Assembly: GCF_003122215.1 (NCBI RefSeq)
Contig: NZ_QEYD01000001.1
Location: forward strand, 1 to 64,000
DNA length: 64,000 nucleotides
Direction of reading: 5' to 3'
Source of the DNA: Pararhodobacter marinus
GTDB lineage: Bacteria; Pseudomonadota; Alphaproteobacteria; Rhodobacterales; Rhodobacteraceae
Shown here: in pieces, positions 18,288 to 26,913 of the stretch
Numbering within the stretch: the stretch's first letter is position 1
Layout: each line of letters opens with the position of its first letter
The notes under the pieces: model-generated
What the model was told of the DNA's origin: nothing
Database searches by the model: none
What the model saw: only the letters and a program-made list of their open reading frames with translations
Made by a program: the position numbers and the translations under genes

Positions 18288-19081
18288 CACGCTACTCTCG
18301 GGTGGCGGGCAAGCGTCCCGGCAGAGCCATGCAGTTGGTCCGAGAAACGGCGTTCGCAACTCCGGATCGCCTCGGGCGAGCCTTCGATGCCCAGCACCAG
18401 ATGCTGGCGGTCGCGCCCGCCGATGATCGCCAGTCCCGCGGTGCCCTCGGCGGCGCCAGGACCAGTGAAATATCCGCGCGCACGCTCGGCCTGCAGCGCG
18501 TCGAGGAAGGGGCGGATGGCGATGGGGGTGTCCTCGCCCGCACTCTCGGCGTTGAGCCGTCGCAGAATGGCGGCGACGTTGCTTTCCTCGGCCTGTGCCA
18601 GCAGTGCGCGTCCGGTAGCGGTTTTGGTGACGGGGTGCAGGGCGCCGATTGGTATTGGCGCCGCCTGCCGCGGTTGGGCGACGTAGATGTATTGCGCGAA
18701 AAGTCCGTTGGCGGTGGCCATCACCACCGTCTGCCCGGTGCGCAGCGCCAGGTCATCGACCGTTTCCAGCAGCCGCCCTTCCTGCACCGTCGCCGAATCG
18801 ACCCAATGTCCAAGAAGCGACACCCGTCGGGTCGGAAAATACGTACGGCTCAGGCGGTCCTGTTGAAGATATCCCAGCGATACGAGGCTTTGGAGCAGCG
18901 CCGAGGTGCTGGACTGCGGCAGCCCCAGCGCCCGCGCGACCTCCAGCACACTGGCTTCGCGCCGCACGGCGTCGAAGAACTCGAGGATCTGCAGGGTGCG
19001 GCCTGCGGACTTCACGACCGGTCCGAGGCAGCCGGTTCCGGTCGCGGCAACCCGGTCAGGCGCCACGGCGTGTAGTTGCAT
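18287..19081 (-). CDS. IclR-family transcriptional regulator (paralogue 3)
   Basis: A 264-residue regulator with an N-terminal winged HTH (VKSAGRTLQILEFFDAV, then LPQSSTSALLQSL at about residues 24-75) and IclR ligand domain. It has the same VKSA...PQSS...PTRRVSLLG spacing as the two other IclR proteins in the window. It is coupled to crotonase 4 by a TGATG overlap. A motif-like site (19210-19222) lies 129 bases upstream of its start, consistent with autoregulation. Ligand and target are not deducible. Confidence 0.88.
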   Translation of the reverse strand: MQLHAVAPDRVAATGTGCLGPVVKSAGRTLQILEFFDAVRREASVLEVARALGLPQSSTSALLQSLVSLGYLQQDRLSRTYFPTRRVSLLGHWVDSATVQEGRLLETVDDLALRTGQTVVMATANGLFAQYIYVAQPRQAAPIPIGALHPVTKTATGRALLAQAEESNVAAILRRLNAESAGEDTPIAIRPFLDALQAERARGYFTGPGAAEGTAGLAIIGGRDRQHLVLGIEGSPEAIRSCERRFSDQLHGSAGTLARHPRVA

Positions 19082-19451
19082 GATTCAGGTTCCTCCGTTC
19101 CGCGCGGGCCTTGCGCGGGGCCGGGCCGCGTTGCAGCCGGGCCTTTCCTTCGGATGACGCTATCGGGCGCGAGGAAGCCGGTAAAGCGGGGCCGGCGGCA
19201 CCCCGGATTTTCGACACATATGTAGATTGCCCGAACAGGCGACGTCATCGTGCCCGTCAGCGTACCATCCGGCGGATGAAGGCGAAGCGTAGGAAATCGC
19301 CAGAAAGTTGCGCGAAGGGTGCTGTGAGGCGTCCTCTCTCTTTCTCCTCCCGCGGCGAGGCCATTCCGCCAAGGATGTGATGAAGGACGGTTCGGGCTGG
19401 CCCGCGAGCCCGAACCGCGGGCAGGATACCGCAAACGGAATGGAGGGCTTC
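19082..19451. other. 370-base divergent intergenic region
   Basis: No convincing gene is seen between the leftward IclR 3 start and the rightward NAD-binding protein. It holds the motif-like site at 19210-19222, including the palindrome ACATATGT, and a GGAGG at 19442-19446 serving the 19452 start. It probably contains two divergent promoters; no clear -35/-10 pair could be assigned. Confidence 0.5.
19210..19222. promoter_or_regulatory. Motif-like site TTCGACACATATG upstream of IclR 3
   Basis: It matches TTCATCACATATC at 10 of 13 positions and extends into the palindrome ACATATGT. It is 129 bases upstream of the IclR 3 start. Proposed as a regulator-binding site; not demonstrated. Confidence 0.35.
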
Positions 19452-20135
19452 ATGCGAATCCTACTGATCGGCGCCACCGGCGACGTGGGCCGGGGCATTC
19501 TGCACGAGGCACTGGCGACGGGGCATTCAGTGACAGCCGTGGCGCGCACCGCCGCCGGCCTTGAGGGGCTGGAACCGCATCCGGCCATGCGGCTCCAGCC
19601 GGGCGACATCGGCACCGCTGAGGGCGCAATGGCGCTGGCCCGGACAGCCTGCGCCGACAAGCCGCCCGACGCGGTGGTGGTCGCCGTCAGCGTCGCGTCC
19701 GACAGAATCAAACTTACCGAGATCACCGGCGAGGACCTTTCGGCGGCGATCCTGGGCACTCTGCAGCCGCACCTTCACGCCGCGCACGCCTTCGGGCCGC
19801 TGTTGCCCGAGGGTAGTGTCTTCCTCGGCCTCGGCGGCGGCACCGCGGACGTGGTTATCCCGGGACTCGCGCCGGTCTCGATGGCGCAGGCGGCGCTGAG
19901 GGTGCTCTACCGGCACTTCGCCTGCGAACGCAGCATGGCGCGGGTGATCTGGCGCGAACTCCTGATCCGCTCGATGGTCAACGGCGGGAGGAAGCGCGAG
20001 ATCGCGACTGACGACTGGCTGACCGACCGCGAGATCGGCCGCCACGTCCTGGCGATCCTTACCGATCCCGCCGCCTTTGCCGGGCCAATTCTGACCATCG
20101 CCGCGCGGGAGGATATCGGTCGCGCCACCGGATGA
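19452..20135 (+). CDS. NAD(P)-binding short-chain-reductase-like protein (small SDR/Rossmann)
   Basis: A 227-residue protein beginning MRILLIGATGDVGRGILHEA, an atypical-SDR nucleotide-binding start with G-x-x-G-x-x-G. The start at 19452 is chosen for the GGAGG five bases before it. There is no clear Tyr-x-x-x-Lys, as in short atypical SDRs similar to NAD(P)H-binding epimerase-like proteins. It converges with crotonase 5, whose stop is only three bases away. Substrate unknown; it could reduce a ketone in the pathway or be an unrelated gene. Confidence 0.75.
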   Translation: MRILLIGATGDVGRGILHEALATGHSVTAVARTAAGLEGLEPHPAMRLQPGDIGTAEGAMALARTACADKPPDAVVVAVSVASDRIKLTEITGEDLSAAILGTLQPHLHAAHAFGPLLPEGSVFLGLGGGTADVVIPGLAPVSMAQAALRVLYRHFACERSMARVIWRELLIRSMVNGGRKREIATDDWLTDREIGRHVLAILTDPAAFAGPILTIAAREDIGRATG

Positions 20136-20138
20136 GAG

Positions 20139-20942
20139 CTATCGCCCGGTAAAGACAGCCGGGCGCTTTTCCAGGAAGGCCGTCACGGCCTCGCGATGAT
20201 CCTCGGTCTCGTGCATCAAGGCCTGGAACGCCGCCGACAGCTCCAGAATCGACGACAACTGTGCGTGCTCGCTTTCCCGCAGCAGCCGCTTGGCCAGTCG
20301 CAGCGCATGCGGCGGATTGACGGCGATGCGATGGGCCAGCGCCCTTGCCTCGTCCATCAGCGCAGCGTCGGGTACCACCTTGCTGACCAGTCCGATCGCC
20401 TTGGCCTCGGCCGCGTCGATCGCCTCGCCAGTGAAGCACAGCTCATAAGCCTTTGACGCACCAACGATACGCGGCAGGAAATAGGCGCCACCGTCCCCCG
20501 GAATGATGCCGACCCTGACGAAGCTCTCGGCAAATCTGGCGCTCTCGGCGGCGATGCGGATGTCGCACATGCAAGCCAGATCCAGCCCCGCACCGATCGC
20601 CGGGCCGTTCACAGCCGCGATGGTCGGTACCTCGAGGTTCCACAGCGCGAGCGGGATCCGCTGGATTGCTTCGCGGTAGCCGTAGCGTGTCTCGATGGGC
20701 GTTGCGCGCGGCGCGAAACCCGATCGGTCGAGCATCTTCTTGAGGTTACCCCCGGCGCTGAAGGCGCTGCCCGCGCCGGTCAGGATCACCGCGGCGATGC
20801 CCTTGTCGGCCTCGGCCTCGGCGCAGGCGGCCTCGAACTCGCGGCAATATTCCACTGTCGAGATGGCGTTGCGCTCTTCGGGGCGCTGCATCGTCAGGAT
20901 CAGCAGCGCACCCTCGCGCCGTAGGTCAAGGAAGGGCTGCAT
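20139..20942 (-). CDS. Enoyl-CoA hydratase/isomerase family protein (crotonase 5)
   Basis: A 267-residue crotonase starting at 20942 (MQPFLDLRREG). Visible are RPEERNAIS, AFSAGGNLKKM, GPAIGAGLDLA and the C-terminal EKRPAVFTGR. The first catalytic Glu is Phe (AESFVRVG), GIIPGDGG carries an Asp, and the second Glu is kept (KAYELCFTG). It is monocistronic by position, with a motif copy 74 bases upstream, and is divergent from the 21084 thioesterase. Hydratase or isomerase; uncertain. Confidence 0.85.
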   Translation of the reverse strand: MQPFLDLRREGALLILTMQRPEERNAISTVEYCREFEAACAEAEADKGIAAVILTGAGSAFSAGGNLKKMLDRSGFAPRATPIETRYGYREAIQRIPLALWNLEVPTIAAVNGPAIGAGLDLACMCDIRIAAESARFAESFVRVGIIPGDGGAYFLPRIVGASKAYELCFTGEAIDAAEAKAIGLVSKVVPDAALMDEARALAHRIAVNPPHALRLAKRLLRESEHAQLSSILELSAAFQALMHETEDHREAVTAFLEKRPAVFTGR

Positions 20943-21015
20943 GGAGGGCTCCGCAAGTTGGGGGGTCGGCCCGGAGGCTAGACCGCCGACGCGCGATAGG
21001 CAAACCGCGCCCGCG

Positions 21016-21028
21016 TTCATCACGTCCA
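21016..21028 (-). promoter_or_regulatory. Copy of the 13-base motif (TTCATCACGTCCA) upstream of crotonase 5
   Basis: The first eight bases are identical to TTCATCACATATC and the match is 10 of 13. It is 74 bases upstream of the crotonase 5 start and 56 bases upstream of the divergent thioesterase start. Regulatory role inferred from recurrence. Confidence 0.4.
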
Positions 21029-21083
21029 TGCGGAACGCGGGCCTGCCCGCGCGCGCGGACCGCAGGCATGCCAGAATGCTGCG

Positions 21084-21515
21084 ATGCGAGATGCACCGGC
21101 AAGAATGGCCGCCTTGGCGCGGGACGGATGGCGGGCGGTCGAGGCCGTCGGCGTCATGTCGCGCTTCGGCACCATCCTGCAGCGGGGCGATCCGGGCGAG
21201 GCGCGGTTCGGCATGCTGGTCGAGCCGCACCACCGGGGCGATGACGGATCGCTGGCGCAGGGGGCGCTGTTGATCTTCCTCGACTACGCCATCGGGCGGG
21301 CGGCTGTGCCGGCCCACGGTCTGGGCATCGTCACCCTGCAATTGCAAACGAATTTCATCGCGCCGGTGCCGGTGGGGGCCTTCCTGACCTCGGAAAGCCG
21401 GCTGATGGCGGCGGAGGGCGCGCTCTTGTACCTCAGGGCCAGCGTCATGGTCGGCGATCGGCTGGTCGCCACCGCCGACGGTGTTTGGAAGGTTCTGGCG
21501 TTGCCGCGGGAGTGA
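21084..21515 (+). CDS. PaaI-like hotdog acyl-CoA thioesterase
   Basis: A 143-residue hotdog protein of the PaaI/YbgC-like type with EPHHRGDDGSLAQGALLIFLDYAIGRAA (the helix with an acidic residue at LDYAIG) and the typical C-terminal ATADGVWKVL. Usual HGG is replaced by AQG, so the catalytic geometry may differ. It would hydrolyse an acyl-CoA intermediate. It is divergent from crotonase 5 and converges on the nitronate monooxygenase-like gene, with only a small CCCC-TGGA-GGGG hairpin between them. Confidence 0.8.
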   Translation: MRDAPARMAALARDGWRAVEAVGVMSRFGTILQRGDPGEARFGMLVEPHHRGDDGSLAQGALLIFLDYAIGRAAVPAHGLGIVTLQLQTNFIAPVPVGAFLTSESRLMAAEGALLYLRASVMVGDRLVATADGVWKVLALPRE

Positions 21516-21539
21516 CCGTGACCCCTGGAGGGGCGAAGA

Positions 21540-22478
21540 CTAGGAGGCGAAGGTATCGCGCGCCGCGCGGTCCATCGCCTGGCGATAGTCCCGGATGAGC
21601 CGCGCGCAGAGTTCGGCCACCGGCGGCAGGTCGTCGATGGAACCCACGCCCTGCCCTGCCGACCAAAGGTCGGCCCAGGCCCGGGTCCCGGGCTGGCTGC
21701 GCAGGACCTCGTGCGGCGGCAGAGCCAGCGGGTCGAGCCCCGCCGCGCGCAGCGACGGCACGAGGAAATTCGCAGGCACCCCGGAGATGTTCGGCGTATG
21801 CACGATATCGGCGGCCCGCGCCCCCAGCAGCATCCGCTTGTAGCCGTCGGGCGCGATGGACTCGGCCGTCGCCAGAAACCGGGTGCCCAGATAGGCCAGA
21901 TCGGCGCCCATCACCCGGGCGGCGGCGATATCAGCACCCGAGGACAGCGCGCCGCCGAGGACGATGGTGCCGCCAAAGAAGCGTTTGACCTCGGCCAGCA
22001 GGGCGAAGGGGCTGAGCGTCCCTCCGTGCCCACCCGCCCCGGCGGCGACAGCGATGATACCGTTGACCCCGGCCGCGGCGGCCCGTTCGGCATGGCGCGC
22101 GTTCACCACATCGTGGAACACCAGCCCGCCGTAACCGTGCACCGCCTCAACCACACCGCGGTCGGCGCCCAGCGAGGTGATGACCAGCGGCACGCGGTGG
22201 CGCACGACCCGGGCAAGATCCGCCTCGAAACGCGCGTTCGAACGCCGCACCACCAGATTGATACCAAAGGGCGCGTCGCCCGCAGCCGGGTCCAGCCGCG
22301 CGGCGATGATCTCGAGCCAGGCGTCCAGAGCCTCGCCGGTGCGGCAGTTCAAGGCCGGAAAGGTGCCGACTAGGCCCGCCTTGCAGGTCGCGATTACCAG
22401 ATCCGGACCCGAGCCCAGGAACATCGGCGCAGCGATAGCAGGGAGGGCGAGTTGGGCGAGGCTGGGGGGCAGCGGCAT
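21540..22478 (-). CDS. Nitronate monooxygenase-like FMN TIM-barrel protein
   Basis: A 312-residue protein of the 2-nitropropane dioxygenase/NMO family: PAIAAPMFLGSGPDLVIATCKAG at the N-terminus, GINLVV, FHDVVNARHAERAAAAGVNGII and AAGAGGHGG (FMN phosphate site), then GGALSSGADIAAARVMGADLAYLGTRFLAT (quoted in part). Family members oxidise nitronates or act as enoyl reductases and isomerases. The start at 22478 has GGAGC nearby; an ATG at 22499 adds seven residues and cannot be excluded. In a catabolic island an FMN-dependent enoyl-ACP/CoA-type activity is also possible. Confidence 0.82.
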   Translation of the reverse strand: MPLPPSLAQLALPAIAAPMFLGSGPDLVIATCKAGLVGTFPALNCRTGEALDAWLEIIAARLDPAAGDAPFGINLVVRRSNARFEADLARVVRHRVPLVITSLGADRGVVEAVHGYGGLVFHDVVNARHAERAAAAGVNGIIAVAAGAGGHGGTLSPFALLAEVKRFFGGTIVLGGALSSGADIAAARVMGADLAYLGTRFLATAESIAPDGYKRMLLGARAADIVHTPNISGVPANFLVPSLRAAGLDPLALPPHEVLRSQPGTRAWADLWSAGQGVGSIDDLPPVAELCARLIRDYRQAMDRAARDTFAS

Positions 22479-22706
22479 GCGGGGCTCCGTCGGGATCATT
22501 CTCGAGAAGCAACCACGACCGGCCCGCGGCGCGAAACCCCGGGCCAGTATTGACCATATCCTTGATGGAGGCCCCCACAGCTGCAGGCGCACGTTGCCGC
22601 TGCAAGGCCCCCGCGCGTAGGGTTCGGGCTGGACCGGCCCCCGCAGGCGCCTTTGGCGCCCGGGGCGTGGGGCCGGGCCATCCAGAACCGAAGGGAGGAG
22701 CCGTTC

Positions 22707-23234
22707 ATGCTCCAACGATTGACGACCAGAGATACACTTGGCGGTCTGCTCATGATCGCCCTCGGGCTCGCCGCCGCGGTGATCGGGCGAGGCTATGACC
22801 TGGGCACCCTGCGACAGATGGGCGCCGGATGGTTCCCGGTGGCGTTGGGCATACTCCTTGCCGTGCTCGGACTGGGCGTGATCCTGACCGGACGCCCGGG
22901 CCATAGCGTTCCGGCGCAGGACGCTCCGGCGCAGGAAACGGCCCTCACCCCCGAAACGGCGGACAGGAACGCCCTGCAAACCGACGGCGACGGCAGCGCC
23001 GGACCGAGCCCCCTGCGCAGCCTCTTCTTCGTGCTGGCGTCGATCGGCGCCTTCGCGCTGCTGATCCCGATCCTCGGGCTGATCCTGACAGTCCCGATAT
23101 CAGTCGGGCTCGCCTCGATGGCCGATCCCAAGTCGCGCCCGGTGCCGGTCCTGCTGCTGGGGCTGGGCCTTGCCGCGCTCACCTCGGCCATCTTCGTGCT
23201 TGGCCTGGGCTTGCAGATGGACCTGCTGCCATGA
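22707..23234 (+). CDS. tctB: Tripartite tricarboxylate transporter small membrane subunit TctB
   Basis: A 175-residue membrane protein with four predicted hydrophobic segments, the first at about residues 11-27 (LGGLLMIALGLAAAVIG) and the rest in the C-terminal half, separated by a polar loop rich in Ala/Pro/Glu. AAGGGAGGAG precedes the ATG. Its stop overlaps the TctA start. TctB is the four-helix subunit of TTT secondary carriers that import carboxylates with a periplasmic Bug receptor. Gene order here is B-A-C rather than the more common C-B-A. Confidence 0.88.
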   Translation: MLQRLTTRDTLGGLLMIALGLAAAVIGRGYDLGTLRQMGAGWFPVALGILLAVLGLGVILTGRPGHSVPAQDAPAQETALTPETADRNALQTDGDGSAGPSPLRSLFFVLASIGAFALLIPILGLILTVPISVGLASMADPKSRPVPVLLLGLGLAALTSAIFVLGLGLQMDLLP

Positions 23235-24760
23235 TGGAAATCCTCAACGGCCTGTCGCTGGGTCTCTCGGTCGCCTTCAGCGTCAGCACCTTGTTCTATT
23301 GCTTCGCCGGGGTCGCGGTCGGCACGTTGGTGGGCGTGCTGCCCGGCCTCGGCGGACTGGCCACCATCGCCATGCTGATGCCGTTGACCTACCATGTCGC
23401 GGCGGTTGACGCACTGGTGATGCTCTCGGGCATCTATTACGGAGCGGCCTACGGCGGCTCGACGGCGTCTATCCTGCTGAACCTTCCGGGTACCGCGAAC
23501 ACCGCCGTCACCTGCCTCGACGGTTACCCGATGACCAAGCAGGGCCGCGCCGGCGTCGCCCTATTCATGACAACCATCGCCAGCTTCGTCGGCGCCTTCA
23601 TCGGCCTGGTGGCACTGGTGGGTTTCGCCCCCTACCTGCTGGCGGCCGCGCGCAGCTTCTCGTCGCAGGAGTACTTTTCGCTGATGGTGCTGGGCCTGAT
23701 CGCGGCATCGGTGCTGTCGACCTCGTCGCCCCTCAAGGGCCTGGCCATGGTTACCCTCGGGCTAATCCTGGGACTCGTCGGCACCGACATCACGTCGGGC
23801 ACCAATCGCTTCACCTTCGGCAGCCTCAGGCTTTACGACGGACTGAACCTGGTGGCGCTGGCGATGGGGATGTTCGGGGTGCCGGAACTCATCGCCAATG
23901 CCGGACGCGTCCGGTCTAACATCGTCGATTCGAAGTCGATCACCTGGCGGTCGATGTGGCCAACGCGCGACGACTGGAAACGCTCGACCAACCCGATGCT
24001 GCGCGGCACCGGCATCGGTGCGGTGCTGGGCGCGCTGCCCGGGACCGGCGGCCTGCTGGCCTCATTTATGTCCTATGCGGTGGAAAAGCGCCTGGCCAAG
24101 GACCCGTCGCGCTTCGGCAACGGCGCCATCGAGGGCATTGCCGGCCCGGAAGCCGCCAACAACGCGGCGATCCAAACCGCGTTCATCCCGACCCTGACGC
24201 TGGGCATCCCCGGCGACGCGGTGATGGCGCTGATGATGGCGGCGATGATCATCCAGGGCATCGTCCCGGGCCCCGGACTGATGACCCAGCAGCCGGACCT
24301 GTTCTGGGGCGTCTGCGTCAGCTTCCTGATCGGCAACATCATGCTGCTGATCCTGAACATCCCGCTGATCGGCGTCTGGGTGAAGATCCTCGCCGTGCCC
24401 TACTGGATGCTGTTCCCGGCGGTGGTCATCTTCATCTGTGTCGGTGTCTATTCGATCAACTACTCCACGTTCGACGTGTTCTGGGTGATGATCTTCGGTT
24501 TCCTCGGCTACCTGCTCGCGGTCCTGAAATTCGAGGTCGCGCCGCTGCTGCTGGGCTTCATCCTGGGGCCGTTGATGGAGGAACACCTTCGCCGCTCGAT
24601 GCTGTTGTCGCGCGGCAGTTTCTCGACCTTTGTGGAGCGGCCGATCAGTGCCTCGTTCCTAGCGGCCGCTGCGCTGATCCTGCTGTGGCTCGCCTATGCC
24701 AGCCTGCGCGGCCGGGCCCGGGCGCGCGCCGCCAAACAGCACGCCGCGCTCAGCGAGTGA
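23231..24760 (+). CDS. tctA: Tripartite tricarboxylate transporter large permease TctA
   Basis: A 509-residue polytopic protein with the TctA family repeats: VGVLPGLGGLATIAMLMPLTY near residue 35-55, YGGSTASILLNLPGTANTAVT near 75-95, and a second-half PGTGGLLASFMSYAVEKRL. The C-terminal LLLGFILGPLMEEHLRRSML is a family hallmark, also seen in the remnant at 34070. It forms the sodium- or proton-coupled channel for the carboxylate delivered by TctC. Start overlaps tctB (ATGATG gives two possible starts). Confidence 0.92.
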   Translation: MMEILNGLSLGLSVAFSVSTLFYCFAGVAVGTLVGVLPGLGGLATIAMLMPLTYHVAAVDALVMLSGIYYGAAYGGSTASILLNLPGTANTAVTCLDGYPMTKQGRAGVALFMTTIASFVGAFIGLVALVGFAPYLLAAARSFSSQEYFSLMVLGLIAASVLSTSSPLKGLAMVTLGLILGLVGTDITSGTNRFTFGSLRLYDGLNLVALAMGMFGVPELIANAGRVRSNIVDSKSITWRSMWPTRDDWKRSTNPMLRGTGIGAVLGALPGTGGLLASFMSYAVEKRLAKDPSRFGNGAIEGIAGPEAANNAAIQTAFIPTLTLGIPGDAVMALMMAAMIIQGIVPGPGLMTQQPDLFWGVCVSFLIGNIMLLILNIPLIGVWVKILAVPYWMLFPAVVIFICVGVYSINYSTFDVFWVMIFGFLGYLLAVLKFEVAPLLLGFILGPLMEEHLRRSMLLSRGSFSTFVERPISASFLAAAALILLWLAYASLRGRARARAAKQHAALSE

Positions 24761-24768
24761 ACCGGATG

Positions 24769-24798
24769 CGCCCGGCCCCCGCTCTCGCGGGGCCGGGC
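24769..24798 (+). terminator. Strong GC hairpin between tctA and tctC
   Basis: GCCCGGCCCC pairs with GGGGCCGGGC across a short loop with one bulged base. There is no T-run, so it is more likely a partial terminator or mRNA-stabilising element separating the permease genes from the receptor gene than a full stop. Confidence 0.6.
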
Positions 24799-24959
24799 CA
24801 ACCCCGCTCGCAACACATTCCCGATGAATAGGGCGCTTTCGCCTCCCCTCGTTTGAGGCAGCGCCCGGGACTGACACGCTGGTCCAGCCAGCCGCACCGA
24901 CCGACGTCCAGGGCGCGGCGGGCGGCAGCACGAACTGACATCAGAGGGAGGAACTCGAC

Positions 24960-25931
24960 ATGCACCCCATGCTAGCCACCGTCGGCGCCGCGCTGATCGC
25001 CGGCCTCGCCGTCGCCGGGCCCGCCGCCGCGCAGGGCTTTCCCGACGGACAGGATATCCGCCTCATCGTGCCCTTCCCGCCGGGCGGGCCGACCGACACC
25101 ACCGCCCGGCTGATCGCCGACCAGATGCGCCAGAACCTGGGCGTGACGATCATCGTCGACAACGTCCCGGGCGCCGGCGGCACCATCGGCGTAACCGAGA
25201 TGACGCTGGCCGACCCCGACGGGCACACCATCGCCATCGTCGGCAGCGGCGCGGTCACACTGTCGCCCTTCACCATGCCCGACCTTCCCTGGGGCCCCGA
25301 GAACCTGACGCCGATCATCCATGTCGTCGACATCCCGTTGCTGATGACCGTGCCGGCCGGGTTCGAGGCCCAGACCTTCGGGGATTTCGTGAACTTGGTC
25401 ACCGCGCATCCGGGTGACTTCAACTACGGCTCGGACGGTCAGGGCAGCCTGACGCACATGTCCATGGAATGGCTGAAATCGCTGACCGGCATGGACCTGG
25501 TGCATATCCCGTACCGCGGGACCGCCGACATCATGCAGGCGATGCTCTCGGACACCATCCAGACCTCGCAAAGCGGCATCCTGGGCCCGCTGCCGCTCGT
25601 GCAGTCGGGCGAGCTGACCGCCATCGCAATCACCAGCGCCGAACGTTCGCCCGTGCTGCCGGACGTGCCGACGGTCCGCGAACTGGGGTTCGACGATTTC
25701 GTCGTGACCGCCTGGTTCGCCTTCTTCGCGCCCGAGGGGACGCCGGCCGAAATCGTCGACGCTCTGAACGCGTCGATCACGGCGGCGATGGAAAACCCGG
25801 ACGTGTCGTCGGCGATCAGCGGCTTCGGGTTCACGCCCCTGAACTCGACGCCCGCGGAACTTTCGCAGACCGTCGACTTCTACCTCGACCGCTGGGGCTC
25901 GCTGATCGAGGGCGGCCTGCAGGTCAACTGA
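24960..25931 (+). CDS. tctC: TTT transporter periplasmic receptor TctC (Bug family)
   Basis: A 323-residue secreted protein with a signal peptide (residues 1-25, cut after AAAQG region AGPAAAQ) and the Bug-family start DIRLIVPFPPGGPTDTTARL, where the PPGG loop binds a carboxylate through water bridges. Further family landmarks are VDNVPGAGGTIG and HIPYRGTADIMQA. GAGGGAGGAA lies before the ATG. It delivers an organic acid to the adjacent TctBA permease. It is followed by a perfect terminator at 25958. Substrate cannot be read from sequence. Confidence 0.92.
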   Translation: MHPMLATVGAALIAGLAVAGPAAAQGFPDGQDIRLIVPFPPGGPTDTTARLIADQMRQNLGVTIIVDNVPGAGGTIGVTEMTLADPDGHTIAIVGSGAVTLSPFTMPDLPWGPENLTPIIHVVDIPLLMTVPAGFEAQTFGDFVNLVTAHPGDFNYGSDGQGSLTHMSMEWLKSLTGMDLVHIPYRGTADIMQAMLSDTIQTSQSGILGPLPLVQSGELTAIAITSAERSPVLPDVPTVRELGFDDFVVTAWFAFFAPEGTPAEIVDALNASITAAMENPDVSSAISGFGFTPLNSTPAELSQTVDFYLDRWGSLIEGGLQVN

Positions 25932-25957
25932 CCCGGGCCGACCGCAAGGCAAAACGA

Positions 25958-25983
25958 AACCGGGGGCCTCGCGGCCCCCGGTT
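25958..25983. terminator. Bidirectional rho-independent terminator between convergent tctC and bicupin genes
   Basis: A perfect 11-base-pair stem (AACCGGGGGCC / GGCCCCCGGTT) with a TCGC loop. On the reverse strand it is followed by TTCGTTTTG, giving a reasonable U-tract for the bicupin gene ending at 26005; the plus-strand side serves tctC. A second small inverted repeat, CCCATTG-T-CAATGGG, follows at 25984-25998. Confidence 0.85.
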
Positions 25984-26004
25984 CCCATTGTCAATGGGGA
26001 TACG

Positions 26005-26913
26005 TCAGCCCGCTGTGGGCCCGGGCCACCGGAATCCGGTCGCCCGCAGGTGGTAGAACAGCGGCCCGTCCTGCACCACGAAGCTGCGCATCATCCCCGG
26101 CCCCTCGTTGTGGTGGGAATGCTGCTGGAGCGGCGGGGTCAGCATCACCGACCAGGGCAGCCAGTCGATCCGCGTCTCGCCGATCATCGAATGCACGCCC
26201 TCGCCCTGCAGCGATACGGTGATCGCCACGGCGTTGTGGATATGCGCCTTCTGCACGCCCCCCGCCTCGAGCGTGTTGATCGAGGCGAGCATGGTCGGCA
26301 TCAGCGTGCCCCGCACCGTCCGGTCCATCCCCCCGGTCGAGAAGGTGACGTATTTTCCCGCCGTCTTCACCGGCCCTTCGCGCACGTGCACCAGTCCCAG
26401 CGCCGCGTCGATCCTGTCTTGCCGGAACACGGCGGGCAGCAGGAAACTCTCGCTGGCAGGGACTGGCTGGGTGCGGAAATGCCGGTGGTGGGGCTCGTCC
26501 GTCGTGCTGACGATCAGAGTGTCCTCGTCCGCCTGATGAACCGTCTCGGCCCCACCCGGAAAGCAGAACCCGTCGCCCGCCCGCCATTCCAGCGTGACGC
26601 CGCCACTGGTGCTGCGCCCGGCGCCCTTCAACACATAATGCATCTCGCCGGTGGCTTGGAAGCGGTGGCTCAGGCGCTCGCCCGGACGGATCACCAGATA
26701 CCGCGCCAGCAGCTCTGGCGTAGTCGCGGGCCAGTCGATGTTCAGTGCCGCCGACAAATCCAGCAGGATGATCCCGGTCGGCGTAGCCGGGTCCAGCGCC
26801 CGCTCGCGCTCGGCATCGAAACGGTGGGCGGGGATGGGGGGCAATCCACGGTCGAAGGCGCCTTCGGGCGTGACATAGAAGGCGTTCGTCTCGGCAGTGT
26901 CAGCGGCGTTCAT
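26005..26913 (-). CDS. Bicupin protein, gentisate 1,2-dioxygenase-like
   Basis: A 302-residue two-domain cupin. The start at 26913 has AGGAGGAGG six bases before. Domain 1 (about 60-140) has RPGERLSHRFQATGEMHYVLKG but keeps only one His of the usual H-x-H. Domain 2 (about 190-290) has AHIHNAVAITVSLQGEG and LQQHSHHNEG, a plausible iron site. In gentisate dioxygenases the N-terminal cupin usually holds Fe(II), so the metal may have moved or the substrate differ. It is the last gene of the receptor-MDR-aldolase-ligase operon and overlaps the ligase by 14 bases. Confidence 0.75.
   Translation of the reverse strand: MNAADTAETNAFYVTPEGAFDRGLPPIPAHRFDAERERALDPATPTGIILLDLSAALNIDWPATTPELLARYLVIRPGERLSHRFQATGEMHYVLKGAGRSTSGGVTLEWRAGDGFCFPGGAETVHQADEDTLIVSTTDEPHHRHFRTQPVPASESFLLPAVFRQDRIDAALGLVHVREGPVKTAGKYVTFSTGGMDRTVRGTLMPTMLASINTLEAGGVQKAHIHNAVAITVSLQGEGVHSMIGETRIDWLPWSVMLTPPLQQHSHHNEGPGMMRSFVVQDGPLFYHLRATGFRWPGPTAG

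Noticed and set aside
22541-22560. Possible motif copy or TTGACC promoter box before the tctBAC operon (CCATATC at 22554)
   Set aside because: Only 7 of 13 positions match the consensus and no -10 element at correct spacing was seen.
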